A DNA stretch of 64,000 nucleotides, taken from assembly GCA_050295975.1 (NCBI GenBank), contig JBNKQR010000006.1:10938-74937 (forward strand). Reading direction: 5' to 3'. The number at the start of each line of letters is the position of its first letter. Within the stretch, counting starts at the first letter, position 1. Positions 16,768 through 25,193 of the stretch are shown here, piece after piece. The notes beneath the pieces were generated by a model. The model was not told the DNA's origin. It saw nothing but the letters and a program-made list of their open reading frames with translations, and did not search any database. This stretch comes from JAPHTQ01 sp050295975. GTDB lineage: Bacteria; Pseudomonadota; Gammaproteobacteria; Thiohalomonadales; Thiohalomonadaceae. A program made the position numbers and the translations under genes.

Positions 16768-19200
16768 TTGCACAAGCGCGAGTCGACACAATCTGTACGA
16801 AGAGTGGAACTGCTTCCTGGTTATTGGCTACCTGGGGCGGCAGCGCTGCTGCTCGTGCTGCTGCTGGCCTCATTTGGCCTGTTACAGCCGCTAGAGCGCT
16901 TGATATACGCCACCACCCTCAGTGCTTTTGCCCCGCCTGCCGATTCTGGCAAGGTGGCGGTGATCGAACTGGAACCTGACTGGCGTCAGTCGGATCTGGA
17001 TGAGGTGTTGCGCCGTGTGGGTAGTGCCCGTGCAGTGGCCTTCTTTCCCCAACTGCACAAGTTGGAGAATGCCGCCGCGCTGGAGGCGCTGGAGAGACGC
17101 CTGAAACCGGTCGAATCCAAGAGTAAAAAACGTCGCACCGAACCTTACCGTACTTTAGGTTCGCTGCACCGGGAACTGGATACCCGTAGGCAGCTACAGG
17201 AGCGTTTCCGTAATAACGACAATGTTATCCTGGCGCTGCCCTATCTTCCGGGGGACTCTTTTGTCGGCACTATGCCGAGCGACTTCGGTGAGGTGGCGAT
17301 CGAGGGTGTTCCCCTGTTCAGCCGCCTGCCCAGTCTGACCTCACCTCATTGGCAGGTAGCGGCATCCCTCAGTTTCCCCGACGAAACTCTGCGTAAGGCT
17401 GCGGCTGGCATTGGTCTCTACGCCCAACATACGAGCGAAGGCAGCTTTCCATCACTGCTGCAATACGAAGATAAGGCGCTGCCCGGTCTACTGTTCCAGT
17501 TGTTGCGCCTTAACTACCGGGCAATGCAGGCGGACAAGGTGCATTTCAGAAAGAATCTCATCGACATGGCGGTGACCAAGGTCGCCACCGACAACGCCTA
17601 TCGCATGCGTCCCTACGCCAACTTGGAAGACAGTGAGCTGAAAGGGATCGGTCGTTACCCCTTCGCCAGGGTTGCCTCAGGCACCTACTCAATCAGTACC
17701 TTCAGGAACAAGACCGTATTTATCGGTGAGCCACAGCAGGTGGCTCCGCTAGCCCTGGCGATGGATGCCCTGTTGCAGCAGCAGGTGGTGACACACTCCG
17801 CCTGGTCCCTTTGGGGGCAGTATGGTGTGCTGATCGGTATGACCCTGTTGGCGATGTTGCTGCTACCGCGGCTGCGTTTTTCCACCGCCAGTGTGACTAC
17901 CCTGTTGCTGGTCTTTCTGCTGTTTAACGGCGAGTTTCTGCTGCTGCTGTTGGGCAAGGTATGGATGCCGTTGATGCTGCCGGTGCTGGTGTTGTTGGTC
18001 AGTTACCCGGTGATCGTTTTCCGCAGTTGGTTATCACGGCGTGAAGATTTTGTCCTCGATGAACTCTCCTACGCCAATCGCCAGTTAGGGCGTATGTTGC
18101 AGGCACAGGGCGAGCTGGATCAGGCGCTGGAAAAGTATCGCCGTTGTCGTGTCGATGCGCCACTGCTGGAGCAACTCTACCACCTGGGACTCGACTTCGA
18201 ACGTAAGCGCCAGTTCTCCAAGGCGGTCTCCGCATTTCAGTACATCAAGGCTGTCTCCCCTGCGTTCCGCGACGTGGACGAACGTATCCAGCGCAATCAG
18301 GCGATGGAGCAGCGTGTGGTATTGCCCAAGGGCGGTCCTGCCTCGACCACCGGTACAGTGATCATGGATGCGGAAGGGCTGCAGAAGCCAACCATCGGTC
18401 ACTACGAGGTGGAGAAGGAGATCGGTCGTGGTGCCATGGGTATGGTCTATCTGGGGCGTGATCCACGAATCGGTCGGATGGTAGCGATCAAGACTATGGC
18501 TCTCTCCGACGAGTTCTCCGGAACCCAGCTGGATGAGGTGAAGCAGCGCTTCTACCGAGAAGCGGAGACCGCTGGCCGTCTTAACCACCCGAACATTGTG
18601 CATGTCTATGACATCGGTGAGGACCAGGAACTGGCCTTTATAGCAATGGACTTCCTCGCGGGCAAAGACCTTGGCCACTTCGTCAAACCGAAGCAGTTGC
18701 TGCCGGTTAAAACGGTGCTGGAGGTGGTGAAGCAGGTCGCCGGGGCACTGGATTACGCACACAAAAAGAAGGTGGTGCACCGCGACATCAAGCCTGCCAA
18801 CATTATTTACGATGAACAGGCGGGTGTCGCAAAGGTGACCGACTTTGGTGTCGCTTGCCTCACCGATTCGAGCAAGACCCGCACCGGCACCGTACTCGGT
18901 AGCCCCTCCTACATGTCTCCCGAACAGGTAGCGGGTAAGCGGGTCGATGGGCGTGCCGACATTTTTTCTCTGGGAGTCACTCTGTTCCAGATGCTTACCG
19001 GCCAGCTGCCGTTTGAGGCGGACTCCCTGGGTAGCCTGATGTACAAAATCACCAACGAAGAGCACCCGAAACCGGGCAAGTTCCGCAAGGGACTTCCTGC
19101 CTGCTCGGTGCGCATCATCAACAAATGCCTGCAGAAGGATCCGGGCAATCGTTACCAAAGTGGCGCGGAACTTGTTGCGGCACTGGAACGTTGTAGTTAA
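16768..19200 (+). CDS. Membrane Ser/Thr protein kinase with CHASE2-like sensor domain
   Basis: 810 residues from the TTG start; the frame is open from 16693. One membrane helix (about 22-42) precedes a periplasmic region of about 300 residues that fits a CHASE2-type sensor. Three hydrophobic helices (about 340-430) and a TPR-like stretch (about 440-500) follow. The C-terminal kinase is Hanks type: Gly-rich loop IGRGAMGMVYLG (about 548), VAIK lysine, HRDIKPANI (about 671), DFGVA (about 691) and the SPSYMSPEQV activation segment. All catalytic residues are present. Topology places the kinase in the cytoplasm and the sensor outside. Genes for a PP2C phosphatase and two FHA proteins follow at once, giving a complete reversible phospho-signalling set. 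Confidence 0.92.
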   Translation: MHKRESTQSVRRVELLPGYWLPGAAALLLVLLLASFGLLQPLERLIYATTLSAFAPPADSGKVAVIELEPDWRQSDLDEVLRRVGSARAVAFFPQLHKLENAAALEALERRLKPVESKSKKRRTEPYRTLGSLHRELDTRRQLQERFRNNDNVILALPYLPGDSFVGTMPSDFGEVAIEGVPLFSRLPSLTSPHWQVAASLSFPDETLRKAAAGIGLYAQHTSEGSFPSLLQYEDKALPGLLFQLLRLNYRAMQADKVHFRKNLIDMAVTKVATDNAYRMRPYANLEDSELKGIGRYPFARVASGTYSISTFRNKTVFIGEPQQVAPLALAMDALLQQQVVTHSAWSLWGQYGVLIGMTLLAMLLLPRLRFSTASVTTLLLVFLLFNGEFLLLLLGKVWMPLMLPVLVLLVSYPVIVFRSWLSRREDFVLDELSYANRQLGRMLQAQGELDQALEKYRRCRVDAPLLEQLYHLGLDFERKRQFSKAVSAFQYIKAVSPAFRDVDERIQRNQAMEQRVVLPKGGPASTTGTVIMDAEGLQKPTIGHYEVEKEIGRGAMGMVYLGRDPRIGRMVAIKTMALSDEFSGTQLDEVKQRFYREAETAGRLNHPNIVHVYDIGEDQELAFIAMDFLAGKDLGHFVKPKQLLPVKTVLEVVKQVAGALDYAHKKKVVHRDIKPANIIYDEQAGVAKVTDFGVACLTDSSKTRTGTVLGSPSYMSPEQVAGKRVDGRADIFSLGVTLFQMLTGQLPFEADSLGSLMYKITNEEHPKPGKFRKGLPACSVRIINKCLQKDPGNRYQSGAELVAALERCS

Positions 19201-19215
19201 TAGCGGGAGAGGACG

Positions 19216-19956
19216 ATGGAAAAGTCGTTATCTGTGCAAATGAGTGGCTACACCGATGCGGGACAGGTGCGCGATAGTAATGAAGACGCCATTCTCTGGA
19301 ATGCCACCGACGGTTGGGCGGTTCTGGCCGATGGCATGGGTGGTCACATGGCGGGCGAGGTGGCGAGTCGTCTGGCGGTAGAGACCCTGGAAACGCATCT
19401 GGGTGCTATGAGCAAGGATGGTAAAGGGGGGGAGCTGGAACGCCTGCGTGAGGCGGTACTCGAGGCCAACCGACATATTCATCAGCAGGCGGCAGACGAC
19501 GTACGCTGCCACAATATGGGGACCACTATCGTTGCTGCCCTGTTTCGTGATGCGACCCTTACCTGTGCTCATGTTGGTGATTCGCGGCTCTACCGTTTCA
19601 GCGACAGCAAGCTGGAGCAGTTAAGTCATGACCACTCGCTAGTACAGGAACTGGTGGATGAAGGGATGTTAAGTACAGAAGAGGCGGCACAGTCGAGTCA
19701 CAAGAATGTGATTACCCGTGCCCTGGGACTGGAGGAGAAGGTGGCGGCGGATGTATTGCAAACACCGGTACATGCTGGGGAGCTCTACCTGCTCTGCTCC
19801 GATGGTCTCAGCGATAAAATCCCCGATACAGAACTGGTCGGGTTGCTGCGGGGTGAGGATCTTGATGAAATGGTGCGCGAGCTGGTGGCTGAGGCCAATC
19901 GGCGCGGTGGTGAAGATAATATCTCCGTGATTCTGGCGCGTATTAAACAACAATAA
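19216..19956 (+). CDS. PP2C-family Ser/Thr protein phosphatase
   Basis: 246 residues, a stand-alone PPM/PP2C catalytic domain. The metal-binding motifs are intact: VRDSNEDAIL near 19, ADGMGGHMAGE near 38, CAHVGDSRLYRF near 116, LCSDGLSD near 192 and GGEDNISVIL at the end. It would remove phosphates placed by the kinase encoded 15 bases upstream. There is no membrane segment, so it is cytoplasmic. GGGAGAGG lies before the ATG. Similar kinase-phosphatase-FHA trios control type VI secretion (PpkA/PppA/Fha), but no secretion genes are in this window. Confidence 0.95.
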   Translation: MEKSLSVQMSGYTDAGQVRDSNEDAILWNATDGWAVLADGMGGHMAGEVASRLAVETLETHLGAMSKDGKGGELERLREAVLEANRHIHQQAADDVRCHNMGTTIVAALFRDATLTCAHVGDSRLYRFSDSKLEQLSHDHSLVQELVDEGMLSTEEAAQSSHKNVITRALGLEEKVAADVLQTPVHAGELYLLCSDGLSDKIPDTELVGLLRGEDLDEMVRELVAEANRRGGEDNISVILARIKQQ

Positions 19957-19973
19957 ACTGACAGGTACTGACT

Positions 19974-20594
19974 ATGGCGAAACTGGTTATCAGCCTGAAC
20001 GGCATGAGTTTACGCGAATACGAACTGGAGGGTGCTCGCGTCACCATTGGTCGTGGTTCAGATAATGATATCGTGCTGAACGAAGCGGTGGTGAGTGGTG
20101 AGCACGCGGCGATCAGTTTGGAAGGCGGCGCGGCAACGCTAGTCGATCTGGATAGTACCAACGGCACCTACATCAATGACCGTCTGGTGGTGGATAACAA
20201 ACCCCTCAAGCATAACGATGTGATCAGTATCGGCAGTCACGACCTGTTGTTCGTTGACGAAGCAGTGCAGGATTTTACTGCCACCGTAGTGATGCAACCT
20301 GCGGTAGAAGAGTCAAAGTCCCTCGGTCCAGCGGCGTTAAAGATCGCCAGTGGCAAGCGTGAAGGTACGGTAATGCCGATCGTCAAAGAGCGAACTGCAC
20401 TGGGTAAACCGGGTGAGCAGATCGCTGTGATCATGAAGCTGGAAGGGGCTTATCTGTTACAGCCCATGGCAGTGGGTGATAAGCCGATTACGACTAAACT
20501 CAATGGCCAGTTACTCGACACTAGTGCCCGTTCCCTATCCTTCGGTGATGTGATCGAGATCGCCGATATCAAACTGGAATTCATCCCGGAATAA
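19974..20594 (+). CDS. FHA-domain protein, two-part
   Basis: 206 residues. The N-terminal FHA domain (about 1-95) carries the phosphothreonine-binding pattern IGRGSDNDIVL, then VSGEHAAI and DSTNGTYIN. The C-terminal half (about 110-206) looks like a second, degenerate FHA-like sandwich (ALGKPGEQIAVI and LNGQLLD), lacking the Arg/Ser/His residues. It would bind threonine-phosphorylated partners, most simply the kinase or its targets. It starts 17 bases after the phosphatase gene and shares its opening, MAKL then LREY, with the next gene, so the two probably arose by duplication. Confidence 0.92.
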   Translation: MAKLVISLNGMSLREYELEGARVTIGRGSDNDIVLNEAVVSGEHAAISLEGGAATLVDLDSTNGTYINDRLVVDNKPLKHNDVISIGSHDLLFVDEAVQDFTATVVMQPAVEESKSLGPAALKIASGKREGTVMPIVKERTALGKPGEQIAVIMKLEGAYLLQPMAVGDKPITTKLNGQLLDTSARSLSFGDVIEIADIKLEFIPE

Positions 20595-20599
20595 GCACT

Positions 20600-20953
20600 A
20601 TGGCCAAACTGACACTCAGCTATAACGGCGTCACCCTGCGCGAATACCAATTGGCTGGTAGTCGGGTTTCTGTGGGTCGCCGCTCCGACAACAACATCCG
20701 TCTCGACGATCCCACCGTTAGTGGTACCCATGCCATCATTTCACTCAAGGCCGATCCCTACATGGACGACCAGGTGGTTGCTACTCTGATGGACTTCAAC
20801 AGCACCAATGGTGTTTTCGTCAATGGCGAACGGGTTAAACAGCAAAAGCTTAATTCTGGCGACGTGATTCGTATCGGCCATCACGAACTGCAATTTGATC
20901 AGCAGAACAACTTTGATGCTACCCAGACCGCAGTAGTATTGCCTGACGATTAG
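20600..20953 (+). CDS. Single-domain FHA protein
   Basis: 117 residues, one FHA domain: VGRRSDNNIRL, TVSGTHAII and NSTNGVFVNGERV are the key stretches. It starts 5 bases after the previous FHA gene and is similar to that protein's N-terminal domain. An extra loop (KADPYMDDQV) sits between the His and the Asn-Gly motif. It ends the kinase operon; no clear terminator was seen before yebC, 83 bases on. It probably acts as a phosphothreonine reader in the same circuit. Confidence 0.92.
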   Translation: MAKLTLSYNGVTLREYQLAGSRVSVGRRSDNNIRLDDPTVSGTHAIISLKADPYMDDQVVATLMDFNSTNGVFVNGERVKQQKLNSGDVIRIGHHELQFDQQNNFDATQTAVVLPDD

Positions 20954-21036
20954 TCCCTCACGGCCATCTGCGAAAGCGCGGTACTTAATGGTACAATTAC
21001 GACGTTTTTTGTAGATAGATTGATTGAGGGGATTCC

Positions 21037-21780
21037 ATGGCCGGACACAGCAAATGGGCCAATATCAAACACCGCAAAGCGGCCCAGGACGCCAAACGAG
21101 GCAAAATTTTTACCAAACTGATCCGTGAACTGACCGTTGCCGCGCGCACCGGTGGTGCTGATCAGGAGAGTAATCCGCGTCTGCGTGACGCGGTAGCCAA
21201 GGCGCTTGCCGCCAACATGAAAAAAGACACCGTCGAGAACGCGATCAAGCGCGGCAGCGGTGCCGCCGATGGCGACAACTACGAAGAGGTGCGTTACGAA
21301 GGCTACGGCCCGGCGGGTGTGGCAGTGATGGTTGAGTGTCTCACCGATAACCGGAACCGCACCGTGGCTGAGGTGCGCCATGCCTTTAGTAAGAGCGGCG
21401 GCAATCTCGGTACCGACGGTTCAGTTGCTTACCTGTTCAGCAAGATCGGCCTACTCACCTACCCGGCGGGCAGTGACGAGGAAGCAATTATGGAAGCGGC
21501 GCTGGAGGCGGGTGCCGAGGATGTCGTTACGAACGACGATAGTTCCATCGAGGTGACAAGCAGTCCGGAGTCATTTAGCGAGGTGCGCGAGGCGATGGCG
21601 GCCGCAGGCTTCGAGCCGGAGGTATCCGAAATCACCATGCAGCCCTCTACCAGTGTGGACTTGCAGCTGGATGATGCTGAGAAGGTAATGCGTCTGGTCG
21701 ATATGCTGGAGGACCTGGACGATGTACAGAACGTCTATAACAACGCTGACTTCAGCGATGAGGTAATGGCTCAACTGTGA
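21037..21780 (+). CDS. yebC: YebC/PmpR-family protein
   Basis: 247 residues. It opens with the family signature MAGHSKWANIKHRKAAQDAKRG, shown here only in part, then KLIRELTVAARTGG and GYGPAGVAVMVE. The family was first described as DNA-binding regulators; more recent work links it to relief of ribosome stalling at proline tracts. GAGGGG lies before the ATG. Its stop overlaps the ruvC start by four bases (GTGA), the classical yebC-ruvC arrangement, so it heads the Holliday-junction operon. Confidence 0.97.
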   Translation: MAGHSKWANIKHRKAAQDAKRGKIFTKLIRELTVAARTGGADQESNPRLRDAVAKALAANMKKDTVENAIKRGSGAADGDNYEEVRYEGYGPAGVAVMVECLTDNRNRTVAEVRHAFSKSGGNLGTDGSVAYLFSKIGLLTYPAGSDEEAIMEAALEAGAEDVVTNDDSSIEVTSSPESFSEVREAMAAAGFEPEVSEITMQPSTSVDLQLDDAEKVMRLVDMLEDLDDVQNVYNNADFSDEVMAQL

Positions 21781-22295
21781 CCCGCATACTCGGCATAGAT
21801 CCCGGCTCCCGTATCACCGGCTTCGGTATTATCGAACGGGTGGAGGGCCGACTGTCCTATGTGGAAAGTGGTTGTATTCGTGCCGGTGACGGCAACTTCG
21901 CCGGACGCCTCAAAACCATCTTCGACGGTCTGTGCGACGTCATCGAAACCTACCAACCCAACCACGTCGCTATTGAGCAGGTATTCATGCACCGTAATCC
22001 CGACTCTGCCCTCAAGCTCGGCCAGGCCCGTGGCGCTGCCATCTGCGCGGTGATGTCCAAAGGGCTGGAGCTGAGTGAGTACACACCATCCGAGATCAAA
22101 CAGGCTACCGTCGGTAAGGGCAACGCCGCCAAGGAGCAGGTGCAACACATGGTGGTTTCGCTGCTCAAATTGCAGGGCGTTCCCCAGGCCGATGCTGCCG
22201 ACGCCCTCGCTGTGGCCCTCTGTCACAGTCATACCAGTCAGACTCTGAGTCACATCGCAGTGGCTCAGGCCTCCCGCCGGGGACGTTACCGATGA
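21777..22295 (+). CDS. ruvC: Holliday junction resolvase RuvC
   Basis: 172 residues with GTG start overlapping the yebC stop. RuvC cuts Holliday junctions symmetrically as a dimer. The RNase-H-like catalytic acids are present: Asp in LGIDPGSRITG (about 7), Glu in VAIEQVF (about 65) and the Asp pair in QADAADALAVALCH (about 139). A basic tail (RRGRYR) follows. The stop overlaps the ruvA start by four bases (ATGA), so the two are translationally coupled. Confidence 0.97.
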   Translation: MTRILGIDPGSRITGFGIIERVEGRLSYVESGCIRAGDGNFAGRLKTIFDGLCDVIETYQPNHVAIEQVFMHRNPDSALKLGQARGAAICAVMSKGLELSEYTPSEIKQATVGKGNAAKEQVQHMVVSLLKLQGVPQADAADALAVALCHSHTSQTLSHIAVAQASRRGRYR

Positions 22296-22897
22296 TCGGG
22301 CGCCTGCGCGGGATCCTCGCCGAAAAGCAGCCGCCGCTGTTGCTAATCGATATCGGCGGTGTCGGTTACGAGGTAGAGGCGCCGATGAGCACCTTCTACC
22401 AACTGCCCGAGGTCGGCGCTACGGTAACCCTGCACACTCATCTGGTGGTGCGTGAAGATGCCCACCTGTTGTTTGGTTTCGCCAGCGAAGGGGAGCGGCG
22501 TCTGTTCCGCACCCTGATTAAGGTAAACGGGGTCGGCGCCAAGTTGGCACTGACTATCCTCTCCGGCATTGCCGCTGACGAGTTCGCCCGCTGTGTGCAG
22601 GAGAACGACACCGCCGCTCTGGTGCGGTTGCCCGGGGTAGGCAAGAAGACCGCCGAGCGTCTGATCATCGAGATGCGCGACCGCCTTGCTGACTGGGAGG
22701 GGGCAGTAACACTGCCCGGCGCGACCCCGGTTGAAGCAGTGCGTACCGGCAGTGATGAGTTGCGCGACGCGATCAGTGCCCTGATCTCGCTCGGCTACAA
22801 GCCACCTGAGGCGAGTCGACTGGTGAGCAAGGTGGAGAGCGAAGGGCTCTCCAGTGAAGATATTATCCGCGCAGCACTCAAGCAGGCGGTTAAATAG
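22292..22897 (+). CDS. ruvA: Holliday junction branch migration subunit RuvA
   Basis: 201 residues. RuvA forms tetramers that hold the four-way junction flat. The N-terminal OB domain (MIGRLRGILAEK), the two helix-hairpin-helix DNA-binding segments (LIKVNGVGAKLAL and LVRLPGVGKKTAERL) and the C-terminal domain III that contacts RuvB (LISLGYKPPEASRLV) are all visible. The length is normal. The gene overlaps ruvC and precedes ruvB by 8 bases. Confidence 0.97.
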   Translation: MIGRLRGILAEKQPPLLLIDIGGVGYEVEAPMSTFYQLPEVGATVTLHTHLVVREDAHLLFGFASEGERRLFRTLIKVNGVGAKLALTILSGIAADEFARCVQENDTAALVRLPGVGKKTAERLIIEMRDRLADWEGAVTLPGATPVEAVRTGSDELRDAISALISLGYKPPEASRLVSKVESEGLSSEDIIRAALKQAVK

Positions 22898-22905
22898 AGG
22901 GCATC

Positions 22906-23964
22906 ATGGCGATTGAAACCGATAGACTGATCAGTGGTGCCGCAGATTCCGTCGAGGAGGCGCAGGATCGTGCCATCCGACCCAAACTGCTGGTCGACTA
23001 CGTCGGCCAGCAGGCGGTGCATGAGCAGATGGAGATCTTTATCTCCGCTGCGCGCAAGCGGAGTGAAGCACTGGATCATGTGCTGCTGTTCGGTCCGCCA
23101 GGTCTGGGTAAGACCACTCTGGCACACATCATCGCCAATGAACTGGGGGTCAACATGCGCCACAGTTCGGGGCCGGTGCTGGAGCGCCCCGGCGACCTGG
23201 CAGCGTTGCTGACCAACCTGGAGCCCCACGATGTACTCTTTGTGGACGAGATCCACCGCCTCTCGCCGGTGGTCGAGGAGGTGCTCTATCCAGCGATGGA
23301 GGACTACCAGATCGACATCATGATCGGCGAAGGTCCGGCAGCCCGCTCGATCAAACTGGATCTGCCGCCCTTTACCCTGGTCGGTGCCACCACCCGCGCC
23401 GGAATGCTCACCTCGCCGCTGCGCGACCGCTTCGGTATCGTGCAGCGGCTGGAGTTCTACTCCACCCCCGAACTGACTCAAATCGTCGAGCGCTCGGCAC
23501 ATATCCTTGAGGTCAAGATCGACGGCAACGGTGCCAGCGAGATCGCCCGCCGCTCCCGTGGTACCCCGCGTATCGCCAACCGCCTGCTGCGTCGGGTGCG
23601 TGATTACGCCGAGGTGAAGGCCGACGGCTGTATCACCAATGAGGTGGCTGCTCGCGCTCTGGATATGCTCGACGTGGACGTCAACGGCTTCGACATGCAG
23701 GACCGTCGCCTGATGCTGGCAATCATCGAAAAGTTCGATGGTGGCCCGGTGGGGGTCGACAACCTCTCCGCCGCCATCGGCGAGGAGCGCGGCACCATCG
23801 AGGACGTACTTGAGCCTTATCTGATCCAGAAGGGCTTTCTGATGCGTACTCCGCGTGGTCGTGTTGCTACCAATAACGCCTATCAGCACTTCGGTCTCAA
23901 GCCACCAGAGAGTGCACAACAACAGCGTCAGCAGGAGAGCGACCTCTTCGGCGACAGCGAATAA
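22906..23964 (+). CDS. ruvB: Holliday junction branch migration helicase RuvB
   Basis: 352 residues, an AAA+ ATPase motor. Walker A is GPPGLGKTTLAH (about 63), Walker B is LFVDEIHRL (about 112), sensor 1 lies in LVGATTRAGML and the arginine finger in PLRDRFGI. A winged-helix DNA-binding domain follows (PYLIQKGFLMRTPRGR near 310). It pumps DNA through the RuvA-bound junction. The last gene of the yebC-ruvCAB run; tolQ follows after 110 bases. Confidence 0.97.
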   Translation: MAIETDRLISGAADSVEEAQDRAIRPKLLVDYVGQQAVHEQMEIFISAARKRSEALDHVLLFGPPGLGKTTLAHIIANELGVNMRHSSGPVLERPGDLAALLTNLEPHDVLFVDEIHRLSPVVEEVLYPAMEDYQIDIMIGEGPAARSIKLDLPPFTLVGATTRAGMLTSPLRDRFGIVQRLEFYSTPELTQIVERSAHILEVKIDGNGASEIARRSRGTPRIANRLLRRVRDYAEVKADGCITNEVAARALDMLDVDVNGFDMQDRRLMLAIIEKFDGGPVGVDNLSAAIGEERGTIEDVLEPYLIQKGFLMRTPRGRVATNNAYQHFGLKPPESAQQQRQQESDLFGDSE

Positions 23965-24074
23965 ATATTGAAGTGCGACTCGTGACACACTGCAAAGGGA
24001 ATTTCCCCGGAAAATGCAGGTCTGTTGCGGGAGTGCTTTTCTCAATCCTATCTATTACGAGGTGAATCAGTTCG

Positions 24075-24749
24075 ATGACGACGGATATGTCCCTGTGGAG
24101 CCTGTTTGCCGATGCCAGTCGGTTGGTGCAACTGGTTATGTTGCTGCTGTTAGTTGCCTCGCTCTATTCGTGGACCGTGATCATCCAGAAATTCCGGACA
24201 CTACGCAGCGCACGTAATGATGCCCTGATATTCGAAAACCGCTTCTGGTCCGGCATTGATCTGGTGGAACTCTACAAGCAGGTCAACAAACGGCGTGATG
24301 ATCTACAGGGGCTGGCGCGGCTGTTCGAGGCGGGCTTCGGTGAGTTTGCCCGACTGCGTAAACAGAACGGTATGAGCTCCATGGATGTCGTCGAAGGGGC
24401 ACAGCGGTCGATGCGTGTCGCCCTCAGCCGCGAACTGGATCAGCTTGAATCGGGTCTCGCCTTTCTCGCCACGGTCGGGTCCACCAGCCCCTATGTGGGT
24501 CTGTTCGGTACTGTGTGGGGGATCATGAACGCCTTCCTCGCCCTCGGTCAGGCCAACAACGCCACCCTGGCGATGGTTGCACCGGGGATTGCCGAGGCGC
24601 TGATCGCCACCGCCATGGGTCTGTTTGCTGCTATTCCCGCGGTTATTGCCTACAACCGTTTCTCCAATGAAGTCGAGCGGCTGGATAACCGCTATGAGAC
24701 CTTCAAGGAGGAGTTCTCCACCCTGCTGCAACGTCAGGCGGCGGGATAA
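24075..24749 (+). CDS. tolQ: Tol-Pal system protein TolQ
   Basis: 224 residues with three membrane helices (about 12-34, 133-155, 168-190). It is the ExbB/MotA-like subunit of the proton-driven TolQ-TolR-TolA motor. The conserved ATVGSTSPYVGLFGTVWGI and ATAMGLFAAIPAV stretches are present. GAGGTG lies upstream of the ATG. tolR starts 6 bases later. The usual upstream thioesterase gene ybgC is absent: ruvB stands in its place. Confidence 0.97.
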   Translation: MTTDMSLWSLFADASRLVQLVMLLLLVASLYSWTVIIQKFRTLRSARNDALIFENRFWSGIDLVELYKQVNKRRDDLQGLARLFEAGFGEFARLRKQNGMSSMDVVEGAQRSMRVALSRELDQLESGLAFLATVGSTSPYVGLFGTVWGIMNAFLALGQANNATLAMVAPGIAEALIATAMGLFAAIPAVIAYNRFSNEVERLDNRYETFKEEFSTLLQRQAAG

Positions 24750-24755
24750 GAGACC

Positions 24756-25193
24756 ATGTCCGAGACACGTAAACGACGGCGCATGATGGGGGAGATCAAC
24801 GTGGTCCCCTACATCGATGTGATGCTGGTGCTGTTGGTGATCTTCATGATCACCGCACCGATGCTCAGCCAGGGGGTCAAGGTCGATCTGCCTCAGGCCG
24901 ACTCGCAGCCGATCCCGCAGGAGGATGTGGCACCGCTGGTGGTGACGGTAGATGCCAAGGGACGTTACTTTTTCAGTCTGGCCAAGAAACCGAATAGTCC
25001 GTTGGCGTCCACTGCACTGCTGCAACAGCTGGCAGGGGTGCTGAAAAAACAGCCGCAGCGCCCGGTCTATGTCAAAGGTGATCGCCACGTGGCCTACGGC
25101 AAGGTGGTGGAGCTGATGGCGCTGATTCAGGGGGCGGGGGTTGCAACGGTCGGCCTGATGACCGAGTCATCCGAGGATGGCAATGGCCGCTGA
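24756..25193 (+). CDS. tolR: Tol-Pal system protein TolR
   Basis: 145 residues. A single N-terminal membrane helix carries the proton-path aspartate in VPYIDVMLVLLVIFMITAP. A periplasmic domain of about 100 residues follows, ending with a GVATVGLMTE stretch. It couples proton flow through TolQ to TolA movement. Its stop lies inside the tolA gene (17-base overlap), indicating translational coupling. Confidence 0.97.
   Translation: MSETRKRRRMMGEINVVPYIDVMLVLLVIFMITAPMLSQGVKVDLPQADSQPIPQEDVAPLVVTVDAKGRYFFSLAKKPNSPLASTALLQQLAGVLKKQPQRPVYVKGDRHVAYGKVVELMALIQGAGVATVGLMTESSEDGNGR

Noticed and set aside
18085..19158. Minus-strand open frame of 357 codons opposite the kinase domain
   Set aside because: Antisense to intact kinase motifs; no independent coding signal.
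22795..24045. Long minus-strand open frame of 416 codons opposite ruvB
   Set aside because: It lies antisense to a clear ruvB gene, has His/Gly/Asp-rich shadow-type composition, no domain and no ribosome-binding site.
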